Assembly (NCBI RefSeq): GCF_001570585.1
Contig: NZ_BBXF01000003.1
Location: 345,353-409,352 of the forward strand
Length of the DNA: 64,000 nt
From: Herbidospora daliensis
GTDB lineage: Bacteria; Actinomycetota; Actinomycetes; Streptosporangiales; Streptosporangiaceae
Direction: 5' to 3'
The first letter of the stretch is position 1, and every line of letters starts with the position of its first letter. Shown here piece by piece: positions 61,719 through 64,000 of the stretch. The notes under the pieces are model-generated. The model saw only the letters and a program-made list of their open reading frames with translations. It was not told where the DNA came from and did not search any database. The position numbers were made by a program, and so were the translations under genes.

Positions 61719-62741
61719 ATGGAGACCCGGCAGCGAGCGATCTGGGCCGACGCGGCCAAGGGCGTCTGCATCCTGCTGGTCGTGGCGTGGCACACGGTCG
61801 GCAAGAGCTACCAGCGCATCGACTGGACGTCGGCCGGCCCGTTCCCGGCGCTGTGGGGCGTCGTCGGCGACGCGCTCATGACGCTCCGCATGCCGCTGTT
61901 CTTCACCGTCTCCGGCATGTTCGCGCTGAGCGCGTACCGCAAGCCGTGGCACCTGGTCGTCCGGTCGAGGGTGGCCAGGTTCCTCTACCTCTACGTGGCC
62001 TGGACGGTCGTCCACACCGCGATCCTCTGGTTCACCCCCGCGTTCGACACCCTGAGCGCCCGGAGCGCGGGCGAGTTCGCCGAACTGCTCCTCGTCACCC
62101 CGCCCAACCTCTGGTACCTGTACGCCCTGGCCGTCTACTTCGCCGCCGCGAAACTCCTGCACCGCGTCCCGATCCCGGTGCTCCTGGGCGCGGCGGCCCT
62201 GCTCGCGGTCGTCACCGCGGCCGGCGTGTTCGACACCCCGGGAAACCGCGGCTCGATGTTGCAGAACTTCGTCTTCTTCCTGCTGGGCCTGCACCTGCGC
62301 CCCTGGGCCGAACGGGTCGCGGCGACCACGACCTGGCGCCGCACCGCGATCATCGGTCTCGTGTACGCAACCGCGCTCGCCGCCATGCTCCTGCTGTCGG
62401 CCCAGCGGATCCCGACCGTGTGGACCCTGGTCTCGCTGCTGGCGACGGTCTTCGGCCTCTCGGCGGCCCCCCTGCTCGCCCGCCTGAGGCTGATCGGCGA
62501 GGGCCTGGCCTGGCTGGGCCGCCGCACCCTGCCGATCTACGTCATCCACATGCCGCTGCTGGCGATCGTGCACACCACCACATCGGGCCTGCTGGCCGAC
62601 GTGCCCCTGGCGGTGGCCGCCCTCTATCCGGCGGCGGTGACGGCGGCGCTGGTCGCGACCTGCCTGCTGATCGACCGGCTGCTGCCTGCCTGGCTGACCG
62701 ACCTGCCGAAACGCCGCCGCGAACCGGCCCTCACTCCGTGA
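61719..62741 (+). CDS. Membrane acyltransferase (acyltransferase 3 family)
   Basis: 340 residues from ATG 61719 (GTG 61710 alternative). About ten membrane helices. Conserved His in LLVVAWHTVGK (~27) and TLPIYVIHMPLLAIVH near the C-terminus are typical of OafA-like acyltransferases, which acylate sugars or lipids. It begins 72 bp after the second shell gene, same strand, so it might belong to the encapsulin operon, but no direct link is known to me. Confidence 0.78.
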   Translation: METRQRAIWADAAKGVCILLVVAWHTVGKSYQRIDWTSAGPFPALWGVVGDALMTLRMPLFFTVSGMFALSAYRKPWHLVVRSRVARFLYLYVAWTVVHTAILWFTPAFDTLSARSAGEFAELLLVTPPNLWYLYALAVYFAAAKLLHRVPIPVLLGAAALLAVVTAAGVFDTPGNRGSMLQNFVFFLLGLHLRPWAERVAATTTWRRTAIIGLVYATALAAMLLLSAQRIPTVWTLVSLLATVFGLSAAPLLARLRLIGEGLAWLGRRTLPIYVIHMPLLAIVHTTTSGLLADVPLAVAALYPAAVTAALVATCLLIDRLLPAWLTDLPKRRREPALTP

Positions 62742-63276
62742 GGCGGGCGGCGTGGCGGGTGATCAGGTGGCGGGCCGCGAACGTCAGGTCCTGTTCCGCC
62801 GCCTCCGCCAGAGTCAGCCACTTGTACGCGTCGCCCTCGCCCTCGTCGAGCGCCACCGGCGGTTCGGCGCCCACCGTCGTCAGGAAGGTGTGCCACACGT
62901 GGCCGTCGGCGCCGCGGCGGCACTGGTCGCCGTCGATGGGCTCGGTGGCGATCGGCGACAGGGAGATCGCGCGCAGGCCGGTCTCCTCCTGGAGTTCGCG
63001 GGCCGCGCTGGCCTCGGGCGACTCGCCGTGTTCCACGTGGCCGGCGGGGATGGTCATCGCGAAGGGGAAGGCGATGCGGTTGAAGAACAGGAACCGGCCC
63101 GACGGGTCGCGCACGAAGACGCCCGCCGTCTCGTGCCACAGGCGCAGGGCCGTGTCGACGATCAGCGACCGGTCGGCGGTCTGGCCGCAGGTGGCGCAGC
63201 GGCGGCGGACCCGGCCCCCTTCGGTGTAGGGCTCGACGGTCTCGGCGTCGCAGTGCAGGCAGTATTCGTGGCGCAT
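62731..63276 (-). CDS. NUDIX hydrolase with N-terminal zinc ribbon
   Basis: 181 residues. N-terminal CLHC (6-9) and CATC (27-30) form a zinc ribbon. Nudix box from GHVEHGESPEASAAREL to QEETGL, with REL-QEE ligands. This arrangement resembles NADH pyrophosphatase-like or ADP-ribose-type NUDIX proteins. 3' end overlaps the acyltransferase gene by 11 bp. Confidence 0.85.
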   Translation of the reverse strand: MRHEYCLHCDAETVEPYTEGGRVRRRCATCGQTADRSLIVDTALRLWHETAGVFVRDPSGRFLFFNRIAFPFAMTIPAGHVEHGESPEASAARELQEETGLRAISLSPIATEPIDGDQCRRGADGHVWHTFLTTVGAEPPVALDEGEGDAYKWLTLAEAAEQDLTFAARHLITRHAARLTE

Positions 63277-63413
63277 GGGCAGGGCCCACCCCCTCGTGAA
63301 ACGCTGACCAGCCCATTGTGCGGCACGGCCGCGTCCGAGGGCCTCCGCAGGTGGATACGGTTCTGGCTTCGCGGACGGTTCAGGCGCGCGCGCCGATCGG
63401 AGACAATCCGCTG

Positions 63414-64000
63414 ATGTTCACGAAGAAGCAGGCGCCGATGGAGACCGACGACGACGATCCCGTTCCCATCCTCGACCTGGCCAGGACCGAAGGCTTCGAG
63501 GTGTTCCAGCAGCGCGTCGACGAGGGTGACGAGGTCGCCCAGGGCCTGCTGGCCGAGTGGGGCGTCGACGACCTCGCCACCGAGAAGGGTTTCCGGGCCT
63601 GGTTCGGAAACGTTCACGGCGTCAGCGAGGGGACCACCCCCGCCGAGCTCCTGACGGCCCTCGACGACGTGCCGGAGAAGGACGACGACGGCGTCTGGAA
63701 GTCCCTCGCCCGGCTGCTCGGCTTCTCCCCGGACACCGCCTCGGCCGAGAAGATCATCGCCGGGACGGTCGTCCGGCACGTCATGGACGCCGACGAGGAG
63801 GTCCGCGGCCAGATCGAGGAGTTCTTCGACGCCCTCGGCAAGGACCTCGACGACTACGACCTCGAACTGGCCCGCCAGGGCGGCGTCGCGATCTTCGGCG
63901 ACCCCGCGGCCGACAAGCCCAAGGTGGCGGCCACCCGGCTGAACGACGGCGTCAGGAGGGACACCGCCGAGCGGTTGCGGAGCATCAAGGACGGCATGGT
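63414..64000 (+). CDS. Unrecognised acidic protein, partial
   Basis: At least 195 residues, running off the right edge. ATG 63414 with GGAGA upstream. Very acidic, helix-rich (METDDDDPVPILDLART, FFDALGKDLDDYDLELARQG), with a repeated WGVDDL/WFGNVHG type pattern. No signal peptide. I do not recognise it. Confidence 0.65.
   Translation, partial: MFTKKQAPMETDDDDPVPILDLARTEGFEVFQQRVDEGDEVAQGLLAEWGVDDLATEKGFRAWFGNVHGVSEGTTPAELLTALDDVPEKDDDGVWKSLARLLGFSPDTASAEKIIAGTVVRHVMDADEEVRGQIEEFFDALGKDLDDYDLELARQGGVAIFGDPAADKPKVAATRLNDGVRRDTAERLRSIKDGM

Noticed and set aside
60654-62573. Minus-strand open frame opposite the second shell gene and acyltransferase
   Set aside because: Low-complexity Arg/Gly/Gln/Asp-rich shadow of real genes.

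Overview
The window is high-GC actinobacterial chromosome. Evidence: very GC-rich third codon positions, many GTG starts, ATGA/TGATG start-stop overlaps inside operons, sugar ABC importers without a local ATPase gene (as when a shared MsiK-type ATPase is used), an EshA-like encapsulin and a geosmin-synthase-like terpene cyclase. A Streptosporangiales-type actinomycete would fit, but the assignment is inference. I saw no rRNA, tRNA, insertion sequence or CRISPR array.

Layout. (1) 1-8561, minus strand: secreted DUF4832 proteins, a GH4 glycosidase, a DeoR regulator, a methyltransferase, a GNAT protein and a partial ThiF protein. (2) 8643-18451: a sugar-uptake and catabolism locus with two MalF/MalG-type permeases, a Gfo/Idh oxidoreductase, a third DUF4832 protein, a solute-binding lipoprotein, a GH36 alpha-galactosidase, a ROK regulator and a RhaI-type isomerase. 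Two divergent promoters in regions 1-2 share a 45-bp block, so they are probably one regulon. (3) 18565-25264: secreted proteins (X-Pro dipeptidyl-peptidase, a lamin-tail/RTX protein, a repeat protein) around a decayed SARP/AfsR gene. (4) 25449-33533: ECF sigma, zinc-finger anti-sigma and an ABC exporter; then a GH92 mannosidase-like gene with a probable non-ATG start coupled to a GT4 glycosyltransferase; then an orphan histidine kinase. (5) 33560-41848: a small phosphonate-type locus (FAD oxidase, GntR, phosphonatase-like HAD), a HEPN-like gene pair, hydrolases, a His-rich methyltransferase, and a thioredoxin-reductase-like flavoprotein divergent from an XRE-cupin regulator. (6) 41957-54900: a second sugar locus (GH116, two LacI regulators, ABC importer, DUF624 protein, FGGY kinase, FucI/AraA-like isomerase). 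It is interrupted by three tandem-repeat arrays; the two inside the operon keep an open frame and keep the start-stop overlaps with their neighbours. (7) 54946-57297: paired coiled-coil proteins, an RTX-like secreted protein and a decayed DUF1963 gene. (8) 57409-62741: the most interesting part, a family 2 encapsulin operon.

The encapsulin operon has a shell gene with an inserted cyclic-nucleotide-binding domain, a geosmin-synthase-like two-domain terpene cyclase whose second domain has lost its metal-binding motifs, and a second shell gene lacking the cyclic-nucleotide domain. A membrane acyltransferase gene follows. This is a candidate two-shell terpene nanocompartment with an unusual cargo enzyme. 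The window ends in a NUDIX gene and an unrecognised acidic protein that runs off the right edge.
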